Source of the DNA: Pseudogymnoascus destructans
Taxonomy: Eukaryota; Ascomycota; Leotiomycetes; Thelebolales; Thelebolaceae
NCBI RefSeq assembly: GCF_001641265.1
Contig: NW_020167542.1
Coordinates: 186,001-250,000, forward strand
Direction: 5' to 3'
Length of the DNA stretch: 64,000 nucleotides
Part shown: positions 45,978 through 55,479 of the stretch, piece by piece
Numbering within the stretch: the first letter of the stretch is position 1
How the letters are laid out: every line of letters begins with the position of its first letter
Made by a program: the position numbers and the translations under genes
The notes under the pieces: generated by a model
What the model saw: the letters and a program-made list of their open reading frames with translations, nothing else
Told to the model about the DNA's origin: nothing
Database searches by the model: none

Positions 45978-48180
45978 TGCTGGCGGTGGGGTGTTGAACT
46001 TCCACTTGCTAGGCTTCATAAATAGGCGCTCTAACAGAGCATGCTCCAGATCGATGGGCGAGGGCATGACGAGAGAAGCTGGCATCACTGGGTGCGGGGC
46101 TCCACCTACCCATGGGGTTAGCGAGTATGAAAAGGAGAAGGAGGCAACATACCTACAAGGAACTTCATGGTGTTGACGTACTCCTCCAGCCCAGATTGGT
46201 AGGCATCAAGGACCTTGTTGACAGAAGCGTGGAAGACCTGAGTGGCGGCCTTGAGACCTTCAGTCTTTGCCTTGCCCAACTCCACGAGGCTCTTGTAATG
46301 GTGGGTGCACCAGATGTGAGAATCTAGCCACCCAAGGAAGGGATGAATTTACTAAGACAACACACTGTCTTAGAAAACAGAGCCAAAGGGTCGTAGCTTA
46401 GACTATTCCACAACGCAGCAATCAGGTGTGTGATGTAGTGAAGTGGTTCAGACAAGTTGCAACAAATGTTGAGTCTGGGAACTCAGGGGTAAGTCAGAGG
46501 TTAACACCTCACTGACTTTTCAGAAACAAGGAGTAACAAGATCAATGCTTGGAAGCTTGGAAAAGACGTGGAAGTATGTGATAGTCGATTTACTGTATTG
46601 TCTGCTTGCCCTTTCTTAAGGAAAGGGCAATCCTATTTATGCTAAAGGAGTGTAGTTCTCTCATTTTCCAAGACTTTCCATGACTTACCAGGCTTGGTAA
46701 CTGTAGTCGACGTACTATCGTTCATGCTCCTAGGCCTCTAGTTGGTAGAGATATGTCATGTGGTAGTATGAGTGATGTCATGTAATGAATCATAGAGGGT
46801 TGTAGAGATATGCTATGTGGTAATATCGGCCCAGTAACTAAGGAGCGATGACGTGTAATGAATCATAGATGGTTGTAGCAATCGTTGAGTAGTATTGCTC
46901 TTGTTGTTGGTGTGATAAGCCAAAATATGTATAGTGACTTGTAGGTTTGAGGAGGAGATTTCCAAGTTTGCTCTTGAGTTTGATAGCAAACTGAGTGCAA
47001 CGAATGTCAGTATGACAGCTCTCAGCATGATGAAGGAGAGCCTGGTGAGGATCGTCAACATTGCGTGCGATGACCTCAGAAGGCCTAGCGACTCCCTTGC
47101 CCTTGGCGGCACCCTTTGTAAGGACACAGGGCACCCAGCTCACAGTAATAGCATATGAGAGTGCGAGTCGGAGGCTAAACGGATGCTATCCTATAGGTCT
47201 ACTACGAAGGATACAAAAAAGATGAAGGGGGAACCCCGTTGAGTCTGTTTCCTTAAGTACCCGAAACGGGCCCGACTCGGTTATCCCAACCCTAGCCCTG
47301 AACCTTCCACCGCAACAGGTCTGCATCGGCCCTGAACCCTATACACTTACCGTCCCCCACTATAGTGTAACTCACTATATGCTCCTCTACTGGTTCGAAA
47401 CCCCACCGAGTCAGATTCCATGCTTGTAGTGACCGTAACAGTTCTGAGACAGGTTCTTCGAGTATCTAGGTACGGAGGCATCCTTACACCCTTCTTCTTG
47501 GGGGTAGTAGTTTCCTTGGCCTTGGTGGCATTGCTGTATATGCGCTGGACAGCGAGGAGGGTGCCGATGGCCTGGACTGTAGCATCAGAATCAGCAGCCA
47601 GGTTGGCATCTTCATCGTCGGCCCAACAGTTTAGGAGATCATCGGCCGCAAGTTGGAGGGCCTCCAACTCGACACCAAACTGGGCAGCGGCCTACCCACC
47701 CGTTAGCACAAATGACAAAATGAGGAGGGGGCTGCTTACTGGAATGCACGCGTGGTTACTGCGAAGGCAGTCCGCACATTTGGCCATGCCAGAAGGGACC
47801 CAGCACATCTGGCCTGGGAAGTTGTAGTATGTGTGCGCGCACTCCACGCAGCACAAGCGGGAGCCAGCGCGAAGGCGCCCTGTGGACTCAGGAATCACAC
47901 AGCGGGCAGCGACCTTCCACCCAAGCACGGTGCACTCGTCCTTCGGAGCCTCAGACTCAGGAATGTCAGGCTCCTCAGCTTCATCCTCAACCTCAACCTC
48001 AGGCGAGCGGTACGGACGGACAGTGCGAGCCTGAGAGGTGGCGGAGGCGCCCCCAGAAGGAGTGGGCGTGGCAGGCGCCTGCAACTCAGGAGAGCCAGAC
48101 ATTTGAGTCGCTGGTCTCTTGCGGGGCGTGGCAGCTGGAGCTGCTGCCTTCTGCTTAAGACCCTTCAGTTTGGGGGCCAT
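45978..48180 (-). pseudogene. Uncharacterised intron-containing gene, split by a solo LTR and cut at its 3' end
   Basis: I do not recognise this gene. It starts with an ATG at 48180 (MAPKLKGLKQKAAAPAATPR). The first exon (47740-48180) has a basic Ala/Pro-rich N-terminus, an acidic middle, and a cysteine-rich end with CCVEC, MCWVPSG and CADCLRSNHAC, which could bind zinc. Proposed later exons are 47488-47691 (helical, Asp/Ala-rich) and 47113 leftward. The third exon is broken by a 724-bp solo LTR at 46294-47017. With one target copy removed, the frame runs on directly (ALLHHAES / LVELGKAKTEG). A 3' intron with donor at GTA-G|gtatgttg (about 46150) follows, and then coding sequence to about 45978, where hAT sequence starts. 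So the gene was intact until recent insertions. Repeat-borne or host origin is open. Confidence 0.45.
46294..47017. mobile_element. Solo LTR, copy 1 (724 bp)
   Basis: Starts TGTAATGGTGGG and ends GTCAGTATGACA, so TG...CA termini. It is flanked by a perfect 5-bp duplication GCTCT (46289-46293 and 47018-47022). No internal retrotransposon genes lie between, so it is a solo LTR. It carries a stem-loop GCCCTTTC-TTAAG-GAAAGGGC near 46610. The orientation cannot be decided because both strands give TG...CA ends. Confidence 0.85.
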
Positions 48181-48389
48181 GGTGGGAGTAGGGCGATGGA
48201 AGGCCTATTCCTATGCGTTAGCCACGGAAGAAGGAAGGGAAGAAGGATAGCTACCTTTGTAAAAGGAAAAAAGGATGGGACCTTGCATTGGGGAGCAAGG
48301 TGACGAAAGGTCGAAAGGGGTGTGGGAAGTAAGGTGAGGGTGCGAAGAAAGAGGAGAGGTTTGGAAGGAAGTAGGAGTTTGGCGCGGCA

Positions 48390-49325
48390 TGTAATGGTGG
48401 GTGCACCAGATATGAGAATCTAGCCACCCAAGGAAGGGATGAATTTACTAAGACAACACACTGTCTTAGGAAACAGAGCCAAAGGGTTGTAGCTTAGACT
48501 ATTCCACAACGCAGCAATCAGGTGTATGATGTGGTGAAGTGGTTTAGACAAGTTGCAACAAATGTTGAGTCTGAGAACTCAGGGGTAAGTCAGAGGTTAG
48601 CACCTCACTGACTTTTCAAAAACAGAGAATAACAAGATCAATGCTTGGAAGCTTGGAAAAGACGTAGAAGTATGTGCTAGTCGATTTACTGTATTGCCTG
48701 CTTGCCCTTTCTTAAGGAAAGGGCAATCCTATTTATGCCAAAGGAGTGTAGTTCTCTCATTTTCCATGACTTTCCATGACTAACCAGGCTTGGTAAATGT
48801 ATTAGAAATCAAGTGCGACCCACAACTAGCTTGCTAATCATGTAGTGAACGTAAGAGAATCCCATAGAACCATCTCTTGGGTTCCTAGCCTATAGGAAGT
48901 GAAAAGGAGGTCCAAGGTCAGAGTACCTATAGACAAATTATGTCATAACTTAACCAATCTTGTGGGTAACTAAGGAGCGATGACGTGTAATGAATCATAG
49001 AGGGTTGTAGAAGCTTCTAGAGCTATCGTTCATGTTCCTAGGCCTCTAGTTGGTAGAGATATGCCATGTGGTAGTATTGGCCCACCCCCTTAAGGAGGAG
49101 ATTTTCTTAATAACTTGTTCAATGAGTGTCCAAATAATATGCCGTGATGTATGTAGCATAAACAGATGTAGTAGAAGAGTTTGCAGCAATCGTTGAGTAG
49201 TATTGCTTCTGTTGTTGGTGTGATAAGCCAAGATATGTATGGTGACTTGTAGGTTTGAGGAGGAGATTTCTAAGTTTGCTCTTGAGTTTGATAGCAAACT
49301 GAGTGCAACGAATGTCAGTATGACA
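48390..49325. mobile_element. Solo LTR, copy 2 (936 bp)
   Basis: Same family as copy 1, with identical ends (TGTAATGGTGGG...GTCAGTATGACA). It is flanked by its own perfect 5-bp duplication CGGCA (48385-48389 and 49326-49330). It shares about 410 bp of the left part and the right about 130 bp closely with copy 1. It has about 210 extra bases and a rearranged middle (about 48800-49170). It lies between the 5' flank of the uncharacterised gene and another LTR-element end. Confidence 0.85.
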
Positions 49326-49330
49326 CGGCA

Positions 49331-49684
49331 CCCACAACAAAAGGGGTGGCCGCGGCAACCCACAACCAAGGGGGGTCACAGGATCAGCCCACCAAGCGCA
49401 CACCCAAACAAGTCCACCACCCGGGTCAAAACAAAAAGTCTAAACAAGCCAGGAGGGGAAGTAAGCCCTAGCTGTGAAACCTTGGAATTGAGGGCAATCC
49501 CTCTAAGAGGGGAGGTAATTGTAAGGAAGGCCATCACGTGCCACCACGTGAGGTCCCTTTCATAAGCGGCCCATAGGGCTCGGTAAAATAGGGCACAAGG
49601 TGCATAGATAAAAGGGGTTGGAGGCCTCGGAAGAAGGCCTCCAGTCAATAGTCAATGTATCTACGTAGACCTATTGTGCTTACA
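49331..49684 (+). mobile_element. Probable 3' end of a second, unrelated LTR element
   Basis: An open frame rich in Lys/Gln/Arg ends near 49468. A purine tract AGGAGGGGAAGTAAG follows at about 49452-49466, then sequence starting TGTGAAACC and ending GTGCTTACA (about 49471-49684). That is the expected order of coding end, polypurine tract and 3' LTR. Inside are a TATA-like GATAAAAGG and two CACGTG sites. The 5' part is absent and no target duplication was found, so this call is tentative. Confidence 0.4.
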
Positions 49685-49739
49685 GAATACGATACCTTCC
49701 TGCCTCCTGACCTGGTTCCCTGGACTCCCGTGAGACCCT

Positions 49740-50483
49740 TAGGCTTATGCTTTACAGCTTATATCTAACGCTCAACTTCGCAATTCCTTAGTATCTAAAG
49801 ATGATAAAGAAGCTTATGGCTTTACAGAAGGAAGTTAGTATATCATTAACGATCAGCCTAGCTTGTATCGCTGCTTATAAGAAGCTTAATGAGTACTATA
49901 CGCTTGCTACGAATCAACGATGGAGTCATTTAGGGGTAGCTACAATTTGCGATCTAAGTATGAATCTTAACGTATTTAACAGTCTTTAGCCAAGCAGTAC
50001 TGAAGAAGTCAAACGGAATAGGGTTAAGCAGCAGTTCCACAACGTCTTTATTCAATATAGAGACCGCTAATACTATCTTAAAGAAGAGAAAAGGGAAGCT
50101 GAGGCTGATTTACCACAATTACCTACAGAACCTGACTCTAACGACGATTTATATATCTCTCATAGTATTTACCGAGAACCAGAATGGAAGCACTAGCTTG
50201 TTAAGCCCCGGCTAGGTCTAGCAACATCAAATATTAGGCGGCAAAGCAATATCAATATCCAATTGTAGCTGCAATTGCTCGAGACCATTTGGCAATTCCT
50301 ACAACATCAGCTCCATCAGAACGGGTCTTTAGTAATGGAGCTGATATTCTTACGAAGAAAAGGAACAGGCTCTCTCCTGAAACGCTTCGATATTTACTCT
50401 GTTTATGAGATTGGGGTCATATACTAGACGTTGAAGAAAGTGAAGCCGAAGACGCTGATGACGATAAGTTATTTTATCTATTA
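49740..50483 (+). pseudogene. hAT transposase, C-terminal fragment with RIP-like stops
   Basis: Conserved hAT dimerisation sequence is clear: IPTTSAPSERVFSNGADILT and KKRNRLSPETLRYLLCL, then TGA (50406-50408) where families have Arg before DWG. That fits CGA to TGA. Upstream, from about 49801, the frame MIKKLMALQKEVSISLTISL and following matches the linker region but holds several TAG/TAA stops. It is interrupted three codons from its likely end by the pogo element at 50484. The original last codons resume at about 52346. Confidence 0.75.
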
Positions 50484-52343
50484 ACGTACATGTATAGCGA
50501 AAGCGCCAAACAAGCGAAAGCGCCAAAATTATCTACCCTCACGACAAACATTGCGATAAATCTACCACAACATTAGAAATCAATTGAAACTACTCGGAGT
50601 CCTCTTCCTCAGAGGTGTCTATTACAATCTGACACGTGCGCGCATTGTGCCCAGTCTCACCACACTTGCCACAGCGACGGGCACGGGTTTCTTCCCTTGG
50701 CTTCCGACCACGGCTTGCCCTTATTTCCTGCTCTACCTGCTGCACAACATCCCTCTCATCCTGTAGCTCTTGCGCCCCTTGTTGACTAAGTGATCCTCCT
50801 TGCTGTAGTCGTGTTTTCCTAGCTCTCCGGCGCTTGCTTAGTACTTCATTTGCCTGTCGTAGGTTTTGGTTCTCTCCCTTTAGCAGTGCTAATTGATGCA
50901 TTATTTGCGATGCACCCTTTGTAAACTGGTCAACAGCTGCATAGATTGAGGTTGGAGAGCTATTTTGATGGCGTGAAATCCGAGTTTTAATAAATGTAGA
51001 CTGTGACATAGCTTCAATTGGGTTGTTTGGTGTCTGAGAAACCCAAGGTTGAGCAGTACCTGGGCGGGAGCTTGGAGGCGTTGGTGTCCTTAACTTAAGA
51101 TCAAGTGTAGATATCACTCTCTCAGGGTCAAATGGAAGAAGCCCAGCACCTCGGAACCCTCCCTGAATATTGCTTTCTGTCATTGCAATGTTAAATGCAG
51201 CGTGGAAGGCAGGAAAGAAGTCATCCTTAGTAATGTGAATAATATGAGCCCGCATCATATCTTCAATTTGCTGACTGTAAGCTCTCTTTAATGGGCCAAA
51301 ACAGCCAACATCAAGTGGCTGGAGTAGATGAGAAGAGTGAGCAGGCATACAAAGCGTAATAATGTTGTGTTCCTTGCAGTACTCCTCAAACTCATCTGAG
51401 TGGTGGCTCTCATGACCATCAAGGACTAACAAGCGATAACCACCAACACTCCGGGCCTTTGTATGCTTCTCAAAGTGCTGAATCCAATCCATGCCTCTCT
51501 CGTTTGTAGTCCAGCCATTTTCAGTAACAGAAATCACCCAATCGCTTGAAAATCCACTATTCTCATACCAAGATGTAAGGTGGTTTTTGCCTGCAACAAT
51601 GATAAATGGTGGTACTGCCCAACCTTGAGAACTAACGCCTTGGATTACTGTAACCCATTCCCGATTACCAGGCTGTACCTTCTTTGCTTTTGCCCGCCCG
51701 TCTGAGCTTGTTACAACCATAGCAGTTGAGATAACGCCCATCATAAACCCAGTCTCATCAAAGTTGTAGATATCTGCTTCATCGATACCATATTTCGCAA
51801 TTGTGTTACGCACAAGCTCAAACCAGCCATTAATAACTTCTGGATCTTCGCACTTAGCCCTCTGGTAGTCGTATTTGCGCTGAAAGCGTGTCTGGAGCTC
51901 TACACGCCGCTTAACAAAGTTTGAAGCCCAACGCGACCCAACGCGTGACGCGTCGCGTGTTGCAAGTAGTCGACTTGCCATATCTTCAACAACAGACAGC
52001 CGAGGAGGAAACCCTTTGGCAGCTAGGTCGAGTATATACTGAACAAGGACGGACTCCTCTAGGTTAGTTAATTTCCGTGAGTTGGCTTGGATATCGCGTC
52101 GTGAAGGTACACCTTCTAGACGACGACCTAGCTTGCGGTGGTCCACAGAATAGATCCTAGCAGCAACTCGAAGGCGTAACTTTGGGTCGCTTTGCATAGC
52201 CTGGATAGCTAGCACTAATTGGCTTTCATCGTTTTTATGGGGCATGTTTTGTTGTTGAGGAATTTAACATTTAGTTGGGGGGTTTGGTCACCGCATCATT
52301 TTGGCGCTTTCGCTTGTTTGGCGCTTTCGCTATACATGTACGT
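50484..52343 (-). mobile_element. Intact pogo/Fot-family transposon with 46-bp perfect TIRs
   Basis: Perfect 46-bp terminal inverted repeats at 50484-50529 and 52298-52343, beginning ACGTACATGTATAGCGAAAG. Each is flanked by TA (50482-50483 and 52344-52345), the target of Tc1/mariner-pogo elements. Each TIR contains a 17-bp motif AGCGAAAGCGCCAAACA repeated twice. Total 1860 bp with one complete transposase gene. It is inserted in the hAT transposase tail. Confidence 0.93.
50590..52245 (-). CDS. Pogo/Fot-type DDE transposase, full length
   Basis: A 551-residue uninterrupted frame from an ATG at 52245. The order is an N-terminal helix-turn-helix DNA-binding region of pogo type, then a CENP-B-like second domain (SVVEDMASRLLA, RVGSRWASNFVKRR). 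The catalytic core is YNFDETGF (D163), LLVLDGHESHHS (D276) and HLLQPLDVGCFGPLKRAY (D312), spaced DD35D. Near the C-terminus CGKCGETGHNARTC is a CCHC zinc knuckle. No stop, frameshift or missing catalytic residue, and its TIRs are identical, so the element may still move or did so recently. This contrasts with the decayed hAT around it. It catalyses cut-and-paste transposition into TA. Confidence 0.95.
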   Translation of the reverse strand: MPHKNDESQLVLAIQAMQSDPKLRLRVAARIYSVDHRKLGRRLEGVPSRRDIQANSRKLTNLEESVLVQYILDLAAKGFPPRLSVVEDMASRLLATRDASRVGSRWASNFVKRRVELQTRFQRKYDYQRAKCEDPEVINGWFELVRNTIAKYGIDEADIYNFDETGFMMGVISTAMVVTSSDGRAKAKKVQPGNREWVTVIQGVSSQGWAVPPFIIVAGKNHLTSWYENSGFSSDWVISVTENGWTTNERGMDWIQHFEKHTKARSVGGYRLLVLDGHESHHSDEFEEYCKEHNIITLCMPAHSSHLLQPLDVGCFGPLKRAYSQQIEDMMRAHIIHITKDDFFPAFHAAFNIAMTESNIQGGFRGAGLLPFDPERVISTLDLKLRTPTPPSSRPGTAQPWVSQTPNNPIEAMSQSTFIKTRISRHQNSSPTSIYAAVDQFTKGASQIMHQLALLKGENQNLRQANEVLSKRRRARKTRLQQGGSLSQQGAQELQDERDVVQQVEQEIRASRGRKPREETRARRCGKCGETGHNARTCQIVIDTSEEEDSE

Positions 52344-52627
52344 TATATTTTTATATTTTAAGCCTCATTATCCTGAAGATCCGGATATAACCCCTATCTA
52401 TCCGTCAGACCTCAGACGGATCATGATCTTACCCGTGAGGGCTCAGGATCAGATCCGGATACGATCCGCCGAACACTGTTTCAGAATAATTATCTGATTT
52501 AATGAGTTGAGTTGGTTTTCAATAATTTAAATTATATCCACGACAATTTTCTATCCACCATTACCTCCCCAGCACACGTGGTATCATAGACAACAAAACA
52601 ACTTCAGGCGAGATCAACCCCCCCCTT

Positions 52628-55479
52628 TTAAAACTTGTCCGCCGGCGCCAACCCCGCTAACAACGGGTTCCCCCTCCCCAACAACGTCCCCGTGGACGAA
52701 TACGTCCCCTCCGCCTCATTAAACGCCTGATCCGCCTGCTTCCCAAACGTCGCTCCATTCGGCACCTCCGTCGTCGTTACTGGCACAGCAGTGGTGGTGA
52801 CAGGCACGTACGCCGGCTCAGTCTGGAGGTAGTGAGCAGCTGTAGCCCCCCCCACACCACCGACGCCCGCACCAACAGCGCCAGCGCCGAGGACCTCATC
52901 GCGGTCGCGGAGCCCGCCTTGCGTGGTCTGGTTCTGGCGGTGGCTTACTTTACCGAGGCCGGGGAGGGAGGTGGTGCGGCCTGCTGAGCCGATGCTGAAG
53001 ATTGGGCTTTCCCATTTGACGCCCTTGGTGGCGAGGTCGCGGTACTCCGTTGCCTTGGTGGAGATGCCACCGGGGAGGTGGACGTTGGGGAAGATGGAAT
53101 CATGCTGTGTCACTGCCAAGTTCGTCTTCTTGTCAGCCGTCGCAGCTTCCGTCTTCTTCTTGCCCTTGCTAAACTTGTTCTGCGCGGCGGTAGCGTAGCG
53201 CCGGTAGATGTTCTGGGCCTGGCTGGGGTCGCTCTTAGCTTCCTGCGCGGCCTTGTCGGCTTCCTGCTTGATGGAGAAGGCCATCTGGTCGAGCTCGTTG
53301 AATTTGTCCTTGATGAGCTTCCCGAGGATCTTTTGCAGCGCGGGACGCATGATCTTGAGCATGATGGGCTTGACGAGGCGGAAGAGGAGCTTGTGCTCTG
53401 ACTTTTTGAGCTTGATGTCGAAGTTCTGCACGTCGACATCGACGCGGTCGACCTTGAAGAAGTTCTGGCGGTCCGTCGGGTCGGCGGTCGAGACGCGCAG
53501 CTTGAAGCTGAAGCCCGTGCCGTGGAGGAGGATGTCAGCGATACCGATGTCGGAGAGGGAAGGGAAGCCGGACTTCTTCTTCACGTAGAAGCTGACGTCG
53601 CGGAGATCCATCTGCACGCCCGTCACCGAGATCATAACCGCGTTCTTGTTGCGGTTGGCGATGCCCTTGCGGCCCCAGCGGAAGTAGTTGTCGCTGGCGA
53701 ACTCGACGGCGTTGGGCATGAGGTTGTCGCTCTCGATGATCAGGTTCTCGATGACGACGTCGATCATGGGGTCGGAGTACTCGATGCGCGGGATCGGGAT
53801 GTAGCGGACGTTCTCGAAGATCCCGGGGATGATGACCTCGCTCAGGTCCTTGACGAGGTGGGGCTTGAAGGTCGGCTTGCCGTTCTCGTCGTTGCCTAGG
53901 TTGTTGAAGAGCTTCTGGCATGACTGGGCGAACTGCTTGTTCATCTTGTCGTTCTCGAACTGGTCCGCGAGGAACTTGATCTCGTCGAGCACGCGGTCGG
54001 TGTGGTTCTTGTAGCGGTCACGCAGGAGGAAGTTGCCCTGGTCGTGCAGCTGGTTCCACTCACGGGTGGCGGCGTCCTCGAGGACGTAGCCCTGCTGCTG
54101 GAGGCACTTGCGGACGTACCTGTCCATGCTCCTGAACCAGTTTTTGAGCTCGGGATCGCGGTCCGCGTTCCTGTAGATGGCATTGATGGACTCGAAAAGT
54201 TCATCCGTGGAAGTGTAGTTGGCGAAGCGCTCGATGAGCTCCTTGAGGTCAGCCTCGGCGTCCTTGAGGGTGTTGTTCGAGTGAACGCCCTTGGCGGTGC
54301 CGGCTGCATGCTGGCCGACGGTGCTGGCGTGACCAGCGTAGGTCTCAGCAAGAGTGAGCAGAGTGTTGATGGCAGCGTTGTAGTCAGGGTGTCCCTGGAT
54401 CTCAACAATCATCTTTTTCATTCTCCAGATGGTCTGCTCGCGGCGCTCCTCGGGCATCTTGGATTGGAGGTATTGCCTCGTCTTCTCCTTTGTCTGGCGA
54501 GCCCTGTCCTTTGTCTCGTCGGGAATGTTCTCAGAGGCGCGGTTGCGCAGTGTGTCCACACCCTGCTGAGCTCCCGAAGTAGCATCAACGCCAGAGTAGT
54601 CGCCCTGCTGGCGATCGTGAGCGGCGAGTCTCGCGACATCTTCCGGATCGCGAGACCCGCCGGGGTGTGCAGCCTGTGCAGCGTTACCAGCAGCCTCTTG
54701 AACATCCTGCTTGGAAAGAGGCTTGTTCTTGTTAACCGCCGACTTAAACTGGCCCTTGAGTTCGCTAGCCGACAAGTTGGGCGTCTCATGCCAGGTGTTG
54801 TCCGCAGCAGGTTGGTCAATCTGGTCGAGCTGCTCTTGGGATGGGGCAACCTTGCCGGCAGTCTTGGTAGCTGCGTCGCCGGCCATCTCACGGAGGAGAA
54901 CGGTCGCATCGCTTACTGAAAGGCATTAGTATACCGACTACCAAAGTTGGCGCGGGTTATAACTTACAGAGCTTACGGAACTGTCCGTTGGAGATGAGTA
55001 GCGTTCCCAGGGTTCGAAGACCCTCTGCAACCTCGTTGCCGTGCTGCTTCGCCGAGTCCCTATCGACTGGCGCACCGGGTGCCTTGGCATTGACATCTAG
55101 GTTCTGTGTCTGCCAGACAAAGTCCTGAAGCAGATTACCATTGTTCTTGGTGAGGATGAGGTTCTTGGCCTGCTCAACCACCTTACGGAAATCCTGGACC
55201 AAGGCCTGTCCTTCTGGAGAGAGCTTGTTGGACGGGTTCCTCATGAAATCCTTGTTCATGAAGCTGTTGAGTGCGACATCAATCTGGTCGTTCGATGGGA
55301 CCTTGCCATTTTGGAAAGCTGTCATGGTCTGATTAGCGAGGGTATTCCCAAGGAGATGGAGCTCAGTAATATACGAGACTCGACTTGCCAGTGAGGATTC
55401 CGTATAATTGCAGCTTCTGATTGATGTCCTTCTCCTTCATCGTCTTATTAGTTGGGCGATTGACAACTTGAGACACCAT
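52628..55479 (-). CDS. HAM1-like protein (HAM1_N / HAM1_C domains), predicted lipid-binding fold
   Basis: Minus-strand exons 55389-55479, 54968-55318 and 52628-54915 give 909 residues. I recognise the fungal HAM1-like family (formerly DUF5923 plus DUF4449). The C-terminal part resembles BPI/LBP-type lipid-binding proteins, so a lipid-binding or transport role is likely but unproven. Key blocks: NQKLQLYGILTAFQNGKVPS across the first splice, NGNLLQDFVWQTQN, QFRKLLSDATVLLREMAG across the second, ADQFENDKMNKQFAQSCQKL, IPGIFENVRYIPIPRIEYSD, RDVSFYVKKKSGFPSLSDIG and GISTKATEYRDLATKGVKWE. The C-terminal about 100 residues are low-complexity. The first intron (55319-55388) has a GCAAGT donor, and no GT donor nearby keeps the frame. 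This gene borders the transposon nest by about 150 bp at its 3' end but is intact. Confidence 0.88.

Larger units (their letters stand above)
45236..52478 (+). mobile_element. Decayed hAT-family DNA transposon, heavily split by nested insertions
   Basis: Two pieces of one hAT transposase gene flank other insertions. Both outer ends carry ATCCGGAT subterminal repeats: left at 45259-45266, 45271-45278 and 45327-45334; right at 52379-52386 and 52453-52460. The inner parts of the two ends match in inverted orientation (GATCCGGATATA...TTACGGATAATG). The right end reads ...GATCCGCCGAACACTG (stop 52478), that is CAGTGTTCGGCGGATC inverted, a normal hAT terminus. The left terminus is too diverged to place exactly. 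Possible 8-bp target copies (TTTCAATA and TTTCAGAA) match only in part. Confidence 0.6.

Noticed and set aside
47285..47340. Telomere-like repeat (AACCCTAGCCCTGAACC)
   Set aside because: Only two imperfect CCCTA-like units; not a CCCTAA array.
47391..47401. tRNA gene suggested by GGTTCGAAACC
   Set aside because: The T-stem flanks do not pair, and no acceptor stem or A box could be drawn.
46294..49325. Single non-autonomous LTR retrotransposon with the uncharacterised gene as its internal region
   Set aside because: Each repeat copy has its own 5-bp target duplication and the gene frame is continuous across copy 1, so the copies are separate insertions.
54002..54919. 305-codon plus-strand frame
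   Set aside because: It is antisense to the HAM1-like gene, whose conserved sequence and splicing explain the region.
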